Origin: Opitutus sp.
Lineage (GTDB): Bacteria > Verrucomicrobiota > Verrucomicrobiia > Opitutales > Opitutaceae
NCBI GenBank assembly: GCA_013821985.1
Contig: PNJQ01000038.1
Span: forward strand, 1 to 35,318
DNA: 35,318 nucleotides
Direction of reading: 5' to 3'
The notes under the pieces were generated by a model. That model was not told the DNA's origin and did no database searches. It saw nothing but the letters and a program-made list of their open reading frames with translations. Of the stretch, positions 28,522-35,318 are shown piece by piece (within the stretch, counting starts at the first letter, position 1; every line of letters begins with the position of its first letter). Both the position numbers and the translations under genes were made by a program.

Positions 28522-29265
28522 ATGAGCGCTCCCGGGCCCGCCAAGATTCCGCAACACGTTGCCATCATCATGGACGGCAACGGACGCTGGGCGAAACAGC
28601 GCGGGCTCCCGCGGCTCGAGGGTCACCGGCGCGGCGTGGAAACGGTGCGCACCGTCGTCGATACCGCACGCGAACTCGGCATCCGCTATCTCACACTCTA
28701 CGCGTTCTCCGCAGAAAACTGGAAACGCCCCGGCGATGAAGTCAGCGGACTGATGGGCCTGCTGGATTTTTTCCTGAAGCGCGAACTCAACAACCTGATC
28801 AAGGAAAAGGTCCGCCTGCGCACGATCGGCCGCATCGACGCGCTCCCTGCCAACGTCCAGCGCGAACTCGCGCGCGTGAAGGAGGCGACGAAGCATTTCA
28901 CCGAGTGGAATCTCGTCCTCGCGCTCAACTACGGCGCGCAGACCGAGGCTGCCGACGCCGCGCGCGCCTACGCCGAAGCGGTGCAGGCGGGCCGGGAAGA
29001 TCCCGCGGAGGCGACGTGGGAGAAGTTCTCCCGCTACTTCTCCACCGGCGATCTGCCCGAGCCGGACCTGCTGATCCGCACCTCGGGCGAACTGCGCCTA
29101 AGTAATTTTCTCATGCTCCAGCTCGCCTATGCGGAGCTGATTTTCACGCCGACGTTGTGGCCGGATTTTGGCCGCACGGATCTGGTGGCGGCCGTCGAAG
29201 AGTATGGCCGGCGCGAGCGGCGCTATGGGGCAACCACCGAACAAATCAAGGCTGGCGCGAGCTGA
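28522..29265 (+). CDS. uppS: Undecaprenyl diphosphate synthase (cis-prenyltransferase)
   Basis: A 247-residue cytoplasmic enzyme that extends farnesyl diphosphate with isopentenyl units to the C55 carrier used for peptidoglycan and O-antigen. The signature HVAIIMDGNGRWAKQRG (12-28) holds the catalytic D18, with GHRRG at 34-38. Later motifs are YLTLYAFSAENWKRP, LNYGAQTE, PDLLIRTSGELRLSNFLMLQ and LWPDFG. The ATG at 28522 is preferred; an in-frame upstream ATG would read into the PLD gene. It starts the run uppS-cdsA-dxr-rseP-ispG, a well-known neighbourhood. The leader lacks a Shine-Dalgarno and is pyrimidine-rich just before the ATG. Confidence 0.97.
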   Translation: MSAPGPAKIPQHVAIIMDGNGRWAKQRGLPRLEGHRRGVETVRTVVDTARELGIRYLTLYAFSAENWKRPGDEVSGLMGLLDFFLKRELNNLIKEKVRLRTIGRIDALPANVQRELARVKEATKHFTEWNLVLALNYGAQTEAADAARAYAEAVQAGREDPAEATWEKFSRYFSTGDLPEPDLLIRTSGELRLSNFLMLQLAYAELIFTPTLWPDFGRTDLVAAVEEYGRRERRYGATTEQIKAGAS

Positions 29266-29287
29266 GCGGCACAGCCTACCGTAGCGC

Positions 29288-30163
29288 GTGCTTTCCCGCA
29301 TTCTCAGCACTCTCCTGCTCTGGAGCGTCGTCCTTGGCAGCTTATGGGCCTTCGGCGCGCATGCGGCCGTGACCTTGATGGCGCTGCTCGCCGCGCTGGC
29401 CCTGCACGAACTCTACACGATGGGCGAAAAAGCCGGGCTGCGTCCGTTCCGGAAAATGGGAATTTTCTTCGCGGTGCTGATCGTCGCGGTGCCATTCTAC
29501 CTGCGCTGTTTCGGATTCGATGATGACATCGTCGCGTCGTCGGCGTCGCTCCTCGTCGCCCTGGGCGTGATCGCCGCGAGCGTCCGGCTGCTCGGAGAAC
29601 GCGACAACACGAATCGCATCGAGACGCTGGTCGCGACGAGCTTCGGCCTGCTGTTCATTCCGTTCCTGCTGCATTATCTGGTGCGGCTGCTGTTGCTGAC
29701 CTACGAGCCCAACGAGCCGTTCTTCGAATTGGTGCCGCCGCTCGAGCCGGGACTCGTCGCATGCCTTTGGGTGGTGGCGACATCGAAATTTTGCGACGTG
29801 GGCGCGCTGCTGAGCGGCCTGGCGTTCGGCCGGCACAAGATGTCGCCGCACATCAGTCCGAAGAAAACCTGGGAAGGCGCGATCGGTGGCGTGCTCGTTT
29901 CGTGCGGCGTCGGCGCCGGGATCGCGGCGTGGGGCGCGGATTATCTGCCGGTGCCATTCACGCCCGTCGTCGCCGCGCTCGCCGCCTTGCCGCTCGCGCT
30001 CGTCACCATCGTTTCCGATCTCGTGGAGTCCGTCATCAAGCGCCGTGCGGAAGTGAAGGACAGCGGCGCCATGATCCCCGGGATCGGTGGCGCGTTCGAT
30101 TTGACGGACAGCCTGATCCTCAGCGCGCCGGTGGCGTATCTAATTTTTTTGTTCCTGAGCTGA
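29288..30163 (+). CDS. cdsA: Phosphatidate cytidylyltransferase
   Basis: A 291-residue inner-membrane enzyme that makes CDP-diacylglycerol from phosphatidate and CTP, the precursor of all phospholipids. About eight hydrophobic helices precede the signature region SDLVESVIKRRAEVKDSGAM followed by IPGIGGAFDLTDSL. Compared with the PROSITE CDS signature, the H of P-x-H-G-G is I and the R of D-R-x-D is L, whereas the K-R and K-D parts are intact. Also present is the SPHISPKKTWEGAIGG block. The GTG at 29288 is 22 bases after the uppS stop. It is followed by a 434-base gap before dxr. Confidence 0.93.
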   Translation: MLSRILSTLLLWSVVLGSLWAFGAHAAVTLMALLAALALHELYTMGEKAGLRPFRKMGIFFAVLIVAVPFYLRCFGFDDDIVASSASLLVALGVIAASVRLLGERDNTNRIETLVATSFGLLFIPFLLHYLVRLLLLTYEPNEPFFELVPPLEPGLVACLWVVATSKFCDVGALLSGLAFGRHKMSPHISPKKTWEGAIGGVLVSCGVGAGIAAWGADYLPVPFTPVVAALAALPLALVTIVSDLVESVIKRRAEVKDSGAMIPGIGGAFDLTDSLILSAPVAYLIFLFLS

Positions 30164-30417
30164 AGGGAACGATCTCGCGCCGGACGTTGAAGAAAAACGG
30201 AGCCGCGCCGCCCTCGGCGCGGAAATGCGGCAGATGTCGCGTGAGTAATGCCGGATTTGGCCGGCAACACACCCCGGCGATCCGCGCCACCCTCTCGAGA
30301 GGGTATCAAGCCGATGGTTAGCGGCCAACGGGGCGCCGGCGAACACCTCTCGAAACGCGTCGCTCCGAGGTGGTCGGGCCGGTCCCGCTGCCCGACACGC
30401 CGTGCCCTCACTCGACC
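30164..30417. other. Gene-free block with palindromes between cdsA and dxr
   Basis: No protein-coding evidence. It holds a perfect 16-base palindrome, ACCCTCTCGAGAGGGT (30289-30304), a 7-bp hairpin GTCGGGC/GCCCGAC (30373-30396), and an 18-base string (30356-30373) that recurs at 33310-33327. The rest is unexplained and may be a decayed repeat. Confidence 0.4.
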
Positions 30418-30495
30418 TGTGGGCGGGGTGCCCTCACCCCCGCGTAGCCCCGGAACCGTTGCTCCCTCTCGCCGGGTGAGGGCACCCGGCCCACA
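30418..30495. repeat. Two-hairpin palindromic element (copy 7)
   Basis: Inverted arms at 30418-30437 and 30476-30495, complementary at 19 of 20 bases. Inner hairpins are GGGGTG-CCCT-CACCCC and CCGGGTG-AGGG-CACCCGG, with complementary loops. It ends about 100 bases before the dxr start. Confidence 0.88.
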
Positions 30496-30597
30496 AGACC
30501 GACCCTGAGAGACCGCGCGCGGGCATCCTTCATCGACACCCCCGCTTTTCTTGCTGTTCGCGCGCCACGGCGGCGTGCATAAACGCCGTTCTTACTC

Positions 30598-31791
30598 GTG
30601 GCCACCCCTGCTCCCAAACGTCGCATCGTCCTCCTAGGCGCCACCGGCTCCATCGGCGAGAGCACGCTGCGTGTGATCGCCGCGCACCGCGACCGACTCG
30701 AACTCGTGGGCATCGCCGCGAACGGCCGTTATCAGCGGCTCGCGGAGATCGCGCGCGAGTTCAACGTGAAGCACGTCGCGGTGTTCGACGACAATTCGTT
30801 TCTCGCCGCGAAGTCCGCCGATATTTTTCCGCGCGGCACCCAGCTGCACGGCGGCGTGGCGGGACTCACCACCATCGCGACACTCGCGGAGGCGGACACC
30901 GTGCTCGTCGCCGTCGTGGGCACGGCGGGGCTCAAGCCCGCGCTCGCCGCCATCGCCGCGAAGAAGACGCTCGCGCTTGCCTCGAAGGAACTGCTCGTGC
31001 TCGCGGGCAAGTTCGTGATGGCCGCCGCGCGCGAACACGGCGTGCGCCTGCTCCCGGTCGACAGCGAGCACAATGCCGTTTTCCAGTGCCTCGAGGGCCA
31101 CCACGCGAGCGACGTGCGGCGGCTCGTGCTCACGGCGTCGGGCGGCGCGTTCCGCGATTGGCCGCTCGAAAAACTTTCCTCGGTGCGCGTCGCCGATGCG
31201 TTGAAGCACCCGAACTGGTCGATGGGGCCGAAGATCACGGTCGATTCCGCGACGCTCGCCAACAAAGGCCTCGAGCTGATCGAAGCGCAATGGCTCTTCG
31301 GGCTGCGCGCCGAGCAGTGTCAGGCCGTGCTGCACACGCAGAGCATCGTGCATTGTCTGGTCGAGTTCCGCGACGGCTCGATGCTCGCGCAACTCTGTCC
31401 GCCGTCGATGACGTTCCCAATTCAGCACGCGCTGCTTTATCCAGATCGCGCGCCATGTCCGACGGACGACCCGTTGAACTTGGAGAAAAAATTCTCGTTG
31501 GACTTCCGACCGGTCGAGGCGGCGCGCTACCCGCTGCTCGGGCTGGCGCAGGCCGCCATGGCGGCGGGTGGCGTCGCGCCCGCCGTGTTCAATGCAGCAA
31601 ATGAAGTGGCCGTGGCGGAGTTCATCGCCGGGCGGTTGCCGTTCCTTGCGATTTCGCGCGTCGTGGAACAATCTCTGGCCGGCATGAAGAACTTTGAACC
31701 AACGACCTTGGACGAGGTTCTCCAAGCCGACGCCGAGGCGCGACGCCTCGCCCATCAGAATCTTTTCTCCCCTGCTTCTTTCTCCCGCTGA
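30598..31791 (+). CDS. dxr: 1-deoxy-D-xylulose 5-phosphate reductoisomerase
   Basis: A 397-residue cytoplasmic enzyme that converts DXP to MEP with NADPH, committing carbon to the non-mevalonate isoprenoid pathway. The nucleotide loop is GATGSIG (14-20). The metal/substrate block PVDSEHNAVFQCLEG has D155 and E157, and MGPKITVDSATLANKGLELI leads to the third acid E229. Some otherwise constant positions differ: the usual ANKES reads ASKEL (128-132), and the usual HPQS-IHSM reads HTQSIVHCL. The GTG at 30598 gives a normal N-terminus. The rseP start lies five bases after its stop, so the two genes are coupled. Confidence 0.97.
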   Translation: MATPAPKRRIVLLGATGSIGESTLRVIAAHRDRLELVGIAANGRYQRLAEIAREFNVKHVAVFDDNSFLAAKSADIFPRGTQLHGGVAGLTTIATLAEADTVLVAVVGTAGLKPALAAIAAKKTLALASKELLVLAGKFVMAAAREHGVRLLPVDSEHNAVFQCLEGHHASDVRRLVLTASGGAFRDWPLEKLSSVRVADALKHPNWSMGPKITVDSATLANKGLELIEAQWLFGLRAEQCQAVLHTQSIVHCLVEFRDGSMLAQLCPPSMTFPIQHALLYPDRAPCPTDDPLNLEKKFSLDFRPVEAARYPLLGLAQAAMAAGGVAPAVFNAANEVAVAEFIAGRLPFLAISRVVEQSLAGMKNFEPTTLDEVLQADAEARRLAHQNLFSPASFSR

Positions 31792-31796
31792 ATTTC

Positions 31797-33251
31797 ATGG
31801 AATTGCTCTCTTCCGCTCTCGGTAGCGCCTGGTCGATCTTCCTGATCGTGCTGTTTTTCGGTGGCTCGATCTTTGTGCACGAACTCGGCCATTTCCTCGC
31901 GGCCCGCCGCCGCGGGGTGCGGGTCGAGCGTTTCTCCATCGGCTTTGGTCCGCGGGTCTTCGGCTGGCGCGGCAAGGACGGCGTCGAATATCGTCTCTCC
32001 TGGTTCCCGCTCGGCGGCTACGTGGCGTTGCCCCAACTGGCGGACATGAGCGAGATCGAGGGATCATCGGGCACCGACGTCGCCGCGCTGCCGCCGATCA
32101 GTTACAGCACGAAGGTCATCGTTTTCGCGGCGGGAGCGTTCTTCAACATCCTCTTCGCCCTCGCACTCGCCTCCGTCCTTTGGTTCATCGGCCAGCCGAC
32201 GAGCGAGGACTTGTCCACGACCCGCATCGGTTACGTATCGCAGAATTTGCCGCTCGAAGACGGCACCCGCGTGCCGAGTCCGGCCCGCGAGGCGGGTTTG
32301 AAAGTCGGCGACGTGATTCGCGCCATCGATGGGCAGGCCGTGGCCGACTGGCCCGAGTTGCTGCAGACGCTCGTCACGAGTTCCGGCCGCACCGACGATG
32401 GGCGCCGCCGCGCGGTGTTCACCGTCGAACGCGACGGACAATTGATCGATCTCACCGTGCATCCGCGGCTTTCGGGCGACGAAAAAGTCCGCCGCGTCGG
32501 CATCCTCGCCGCCTACACGCCGATCATCGCGGCCGTCCCGCCCGACACTTACGCCGCCAAGCTCGGCTTCCAAGCCGGGGACGAACTCAAGACGCTCGAC
32601 GGCGTGCCCTTGCTCAATCTGCTTTCGCTGCTCGACATGTTGCAGGAGAAAACGCCGCGCCCCTTTACGCTCGGCGTGAACCGGGCCGGCCAGCACCTCG
32701 AAATCACCGTGCCGGCCGACCGCCCGGCGGAAACCCGCGGCATCTTCGGGGCCGGTTTCCGCACCAACGTCGGCCTCGTGCACAACAACCCGATCGAGCA
32801 GGTGTTCGGTCACGCGACGATGACGGTGCGCGTGCTAATGAGCCTGATTCACCCGGATTCCGACATCAACGTCTCGAAGCTCAGCGGCCCCGTCGGCATC
32901 GGTAAAATTTTCTGGGACGCCTCCGAAGCCGGCATTCGCTATGTCATCTGGATCGCGATCCTCGTGAACGTGAATCTCGCGATCTTCAATTTGCTCCCGC
33001 TGCCCGTGCTCGACGGAGGACACATTCTCTTCGCGACGATCAGCAAGCTGCGCGGCCGGGCGCTTTCGCCCAACTTCATCGCGAGTCTGCAAAGCGCGTT
33101 CATCGTGCTGCTCTTCGGCATGATCATTTACGTGAGCTTCTTCGACGTGCGCCGCATTGTGCGCGACCGCGCCGCCGACGTCCAAGCCCGCGAAGCCGCC
33201 GAGCCGCAGGAAAAGGAAGCGGCCGCTCCGGCCGAAACGCCGAAGCCGTAA
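31797..33251 (+). CDS. rseP: RIP metalloprotease RseP (site-2 protease)
   Basis: A 484-residue inner-membrane zinc protease that cuts membrane-bound anti-sigma factors and remnant signal peptides within the bilayer. HELGH (28-32) supplies the zinc histidines in the first helix, and NLLPLPVLDGGH (around residue 400-410, D406) supplies the third ligand. Two periplasmic PDZ domains are visible, one with AREAGLKVGDVIRAIDGQAV and one with LGFQAGDELKTLDGVPL. The C-terminal 30 residues are a charged Ala/Glu/Pro tail. It is five bases after dxr. The regulated sigma factor cannot be told. Confidence 0.96.
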   Translation: MELLSSALGSAWSIFLIVLFFGGSIFVHELGHFLAARRRGVRVERFSIGFGPRVFGWRGKDGVEYRLSWFPLGGYVALPQLADMSEIEGSSGTDVAALPPISYSTKVIVFAAGAFFNILFALALASVLWFIGQPTSEDLSTTRIGYVSQNLPLEDGTRVPSPAREAGLKVGDVIRAIDGQAVADWPELLQTLVTSSGRTDDGRRRAVFTVERDGQLIDLTVHPRLSGDEKVRRVGILAAYTPIIAAVPPDTYAAKLGFQAGDELKTLDGVPLLNLLSLLDMLQEKTPRPFTLGVNRAGQHLEITVPADRPAETRGIFGAGFRTNVGLVHNNPIEQVFGHATMTVRVLMSLIHPDSDINVSKLSGPVGIGKIFWDASEAGIRYVIWIAILVNVNLAIFNLLPLPVLDGGHILFATISKLRGRALSPNFIASLQSAFIVLLFGMIIYVSFFDVRRIVRDRAADVQAREAAEPQEKEAAAPAETPKP

Positions 33252-33321
33252 GATGGCCGCCGGTTTTATCCGGCCCAATTCGGGTGCATGCCGGCACGTG
33301 CCGCTGCCCCGCGTCGCTCCG

Positions 33322-33408
33322 AGGTGGGCGCCGCTGTCCCCAGCGGCGCCAATGGCTGTGCCACCGCATGCCGCGCTCGTGTCGCCGCCGGGACGGCGGC
33401 AACCACCT
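33322..33408. repeat. Two-hairpin palindromic element (copy 8)
   Basis: Outer ends AGGTGG/CCACCT enclose GGCGCCGCT-GTCCCC-AGCGGCGCC and GCCGCC-GGGAC-GGCGGC; the loops are complementary. It lies in the gene-free stretch 33252-33563 between rseP and ispG, which holds this element and the next one and nothing else I can recognise. Confidence 0.85.
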
Positions 33409-33416
33409 GGAATCTT

Positions 33417-33488
33417 GTCGGCCGGGCTTTACGCCCGACGCACACCGTTTCCGTGGCCGGAGAGAGTCGGGCGCGAAGCCCGACCGAC
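33417..33488. repeat. Two-hairpin palindromic element (copy 9)
   Basis: Arms 33417-33439 and 33466-33488 are inverted copies with about 20 of 23 bases complementary; each holds a 5-bp hairpin CGGGC/GCCCG, with loops TTTAC and GCGAA. The sequence resembles copy 4. It stands only eight bases after copy 8, as a tandem pair upstream of ispG. Confidence 0.85.
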
Positions 33489-33563
33489 ACACCCCGCTCC
33501 CGGCCGCGCTTGCTACTTGTCACTTGTCCCTGGGCGCTTCTCTTCCGTTACTTCCCTCCTGCC

Positions 33564-35318
33564 ATGTCCTACTGCGCCTCCCGTTTTCGCACCGTCCGCC
33601 GCCCGAGCGTCGCAGTGAACGTCGGCTCCGTCGGCGTCGGTGGCGCCAATCCGATTCGCATCCAGTCGATGACGACGAGCGACACGCAGGACATCGACGC
33701 GACCGTGAAGCAATCGATCGCGCTCGCCGAAGTCGGTTGCGAAATCGTCCGCGTCACCGCGCCCAACGTCCAAGCGGCGAAATGCCTCCAAGAGATCCGC
33801 GCGCGTCTGACTGCCGCGGGCTTTGGTGCCATTCCACTCGTGGCCGACATTCATTTCCTGCCGAACGCCGCGATGGAAGCGGTCGAGCACGTGGAGAAAG
33901 TCCGCGTCAACCCGGGCAATTACGCGGACAAAAAGAAATTCGCGGTCAAGGAATACACGGACAGCGACTACGACGCCGAGCTCACGCGCCTGCACGAGGC
34001 GTTCTCACCGCTCGTGTTGCGCTGCAAGGAACTCGGCCGCGCGCTGCGCATTGGCACGAACCACGGCTCGCTCTCCGACCGCATCATGAACCGCTACGGC
34101 GACACGCCGCTCGGCATGGTCGAAAGCGCGCTCGAGTTCGTCCGCATCTGCGAATCGCATGGTTTCCACGACATCGTCCTCTCGATGAAGTCGAGCAACC
34201 CGAAGGTCATGATTCAGGCCTACCGCTTGCTCGTGGAGAATATGGACCGCGCGCACCGCCCTTACCCGCTGCACCTCGGAGTCACTGAAGCCGGGGACGG
34301 CGAAGACGGCCGCATCAAGAGCGCCATCGGCATCGGCAGCCTGCTGCTCGACGGCCTCGGCGACACCATCCGGGTCTCCCTCACCGAAGACTCGGTTTAC
34401 GAAATTCCCGTCGCCCGCGCGATCGCGGACAAGGCAATGAGCCTCTGGCAAGACAGGGCGGCGAGTCCCTTCGCCGCCGCAGATTCACGGCGCGGAACGG
34501 AGTCCGCGCCCCACCCCGAACTCGATGCCGTCGATCCATTCACGTTCCAGCGCCGCGAAATCGCGACGGTCGCGCTCTCCGGCAAATGCGTCGTCGGTCC
34601 GGAGCAGCCGCCACGCGTGATCGTGGCCGCGGGGCTCGTTTCTCGCCTGCCCGAGGTCGCGCGCGCACTCTCCGCGCCGTCACTCAAGGACACGCCCGCG
34701 GAAGGCGTGCTCGTGCGCGTCGATACGCCGAGCGATCTCGGCGAACTCGCCGATATCGTCCGCAACCTGCCGCTGCCCGTCGAATTTCTCGCCCTCGAAA
34801 TCGGTCCGCTGCTCACTGCGCAGGACGTCGAGCCGATGCTGTTGCAGGAAGGGGGGCGATTGATGCTCGTCCGCCGCTTCGGTGCGAAAGACGCGGCGCT
34901 GCTCCGGGAATTCGCCGCGCTGGCTCGCGCGAAGGGCCACTTCCTCGCGATCGATTTGGAAGGCGGCGCGGACAGTGTGCTCGCCGCCACGCTTCGTGAA
35001 CTCGGTGACGCTCAACTCGTATTCACGCGTTCCGGCACCGGCGGGACGGCCGGGCACGCCGTGGGAACGTATCGGCAGCTCCGCGAATTCCTCCGCGAGA
35101 TCGGCTCGCGCGCCCCGGTGTGGATCCGCAACACCGCCGCCACCGCCGTGCGTGGCGACCCGAGCTTTCTTTCGAAGCTGCTCGAGGCGAGTTTCCTCAC
35201 CGGCAGCTCGCTGGCCGACGGCCTGGGCGATCTCGTCAGCATCGAAACCGAAAACGACCCGGTCCGCGCGACGAAACTCAGCTACAACGTCCTGCAAGGC
35301 GCCGGCGCGCGCCTCTCG
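33564..35318 (+). CDS. ispG: 4-hydroxy-3-methylbut-2-enyl diphosphate synthase, long form (3' truncated by window edge)
   Basis: The first 585 codons of a large-type IspG/GcpE, which converts MEcPP to HMBPP in the MEP pathway using a [4Fe-4S] cluster. The N-terminal TIM barrel (about 1-294) contains PIRIQSMTTSDT, GCEIVRVTAPN, LVADIHFLP, KVRVNPGNYADK, RIGTNHGSLSDR and GVTEAGDGEDG. The extra domain of the long form (about 320-585; as in chlamydiae, Bacteroidetes and plants) follows. The cysteine cluster domain should come next, but the window ends before it. A palindromic repeat translates in frame at about residues 297-317, exactly at the barrel/extra-domain border. The ATG at 33564 begins MSYCASRFRTVRRPS. 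No Shine-Dalgarno is present; the leader is pyrimidine-rich. Confidence 0.96.
   Translation, partial: MSYCASRFRTVRRPSVAVNVGSVGVGGANPIRIQSMTTSDTQDIDATVKQSIALAEVGCEIVRVTAPNVQAAKCLQEIRARLTAAGFGAIPLVADIHFLPNAAMEAVEHVEKVRVNPGNYADKKKFAVKEYTDSDYDAELTRLHEAFSPLVLRCKELGRALRIGTNHGSLSDRIMNRYGDTPLGMVESALEFVRICESHGFHDIVLSMKSSNPKVMIQAYRLLVENMDRAHRPYPLHLGVTEAGDGEDGRIKSAIGIGSLLLDGLGDTIRVSLTEDSVYEIPVARAIADKAMSLWQDRAASPFAAADSRRGTESAPHPELDAVDPFTFQRREIATVALSGKCVVGPEQPPRVIVAAGLVSRLPEVARALSAPSLKDTPAEGVLVRVDTPSDLGELADIVRNLPLPVEFLALEIGPLLTAQDVEPMLLQEGGRLMLVRRFGAKDAALLREFAALARAKGHFLAIDLEGGADSVLAATLRELGDAQLVFTRSGTGGTAGHAVGTYRQLREFLREIGSRAPVWIRNTAATAVRGDPSFLSKLLEASFLTGSSLADGLGDLVSIETENDPVRATKLSYNVLQGAGARLS
34454..34513. 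repeat. Two-hairpin palindromic element (copy 10), within ispG
   Basis: Hairpin 1 is GGCGGCGA-GTCCCT-TCGCCGCC (34457-34478); hairpin 2 is GGCGCGGA-ACGGAG-TCCGCGCC (34489-34510). Both have 8-bp stems and 6-base loops. It lies wholly inside the open ispG frame without breaking it, at the linker between two domains. Confidence 0.85.

Noticed and set aside
30140..30346. Minus-strand ORF of 68 codons after cdsA
   Set aside because: Overlaps the cdsA end and a palindrome; no family pattern, no initiation signal and Arg/Ser-rich composition typical of a chance frame.

Overview
The window is GC-rich chromosomal DNA from a free-living Gram-negative bacterium. It most resembles Verrucomicrobiota, order Opitutales (inference from gene content, not a search). 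Pointers are the long three-domain type of IspG, a mreBCD/PBP2 elongation cluster, a MoxR/DUF58/transglutaminase operon, a diadenylate cyclase fused to a PTS EIIA domain, frequent GTG starts, and intergenic DNA full of two-hairpin palindromes. No phage, insertion sequence, CRISPR array, rRNA or tRNA was seen. Both ends cut genes: the 3' part of an Mrp-type ATPase gene on the left and the 5' part of ispG on the right.

Layout. (1) 1-5.5 kb: mrp end, a small conserved hypothetical, a minus-strand run nuoA > EIIA-DAC fusion > rpmG (54 codons) with an intrinsic terminator, a GNAT acetyltransferase, a small secreted protein and a DUF362-like secreted protein. (2) 5.8-10.2 kb: dnaG, rpoD and tatA on the plus strand, closed by a strong terminator. 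(3) 10.3-12.6 kb: a Kef-type antiporter, divergent from the next block. (4) 12.7-17.3 kb: mreB, mreC, mreD and mrdA (PBP2), the rod-shape elongation genes, preceded by a candidate promoter. (5) 17.3-22.0 kb, minus strand: moxR > DUF58 > TgpA-like transglutaminase, convergent with mrdA with abutting stop codons. (6) 22.0-25.6 kb: an AhpD/CMD-like protein, divergent from a CPA1 Na+/H+ antiporter, then an M48 peptidase fused to a pseudopilin-like tail. (7) 25.7-28.5 kb, minus strand: secreted phospholipase D-like protein > intradiol-dioxygenase-like protein > pterin carbinolamine dehydratase. (8) 28.5-35.3 kb: uppS, cdsA, dxr, rseP and ispG, an isoprenoid/phospholipid/envelope-protease cluster.

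Function. The window is dominated by replication/transcription initiation (dnaG, rpoD) and envelope construction. dxr and ispG feed the MEP pathway and uppS makes the C55 lipid carrier. MreBCD and PBP2 direct wall elongation, CdsA and perhaps the PLD protein handle phospholipid, and RseP and TatA handle membrane-protein processing and export. The diadenylate cyclase fusion may connect c-di-AMP signalling to PTS phosphorylation.

Most notable observations: ten palindromic elements, each made of two hairpins, nearly all with mutually complementary loops, of which two lie inside reading frames (ispG and the DUF58 gene); the EIIA/PK-like/DAC fusion; the M48-pseudopilin fusion; and the near absence of Shine-Dalgarno sequences before otherwise secure start codons.
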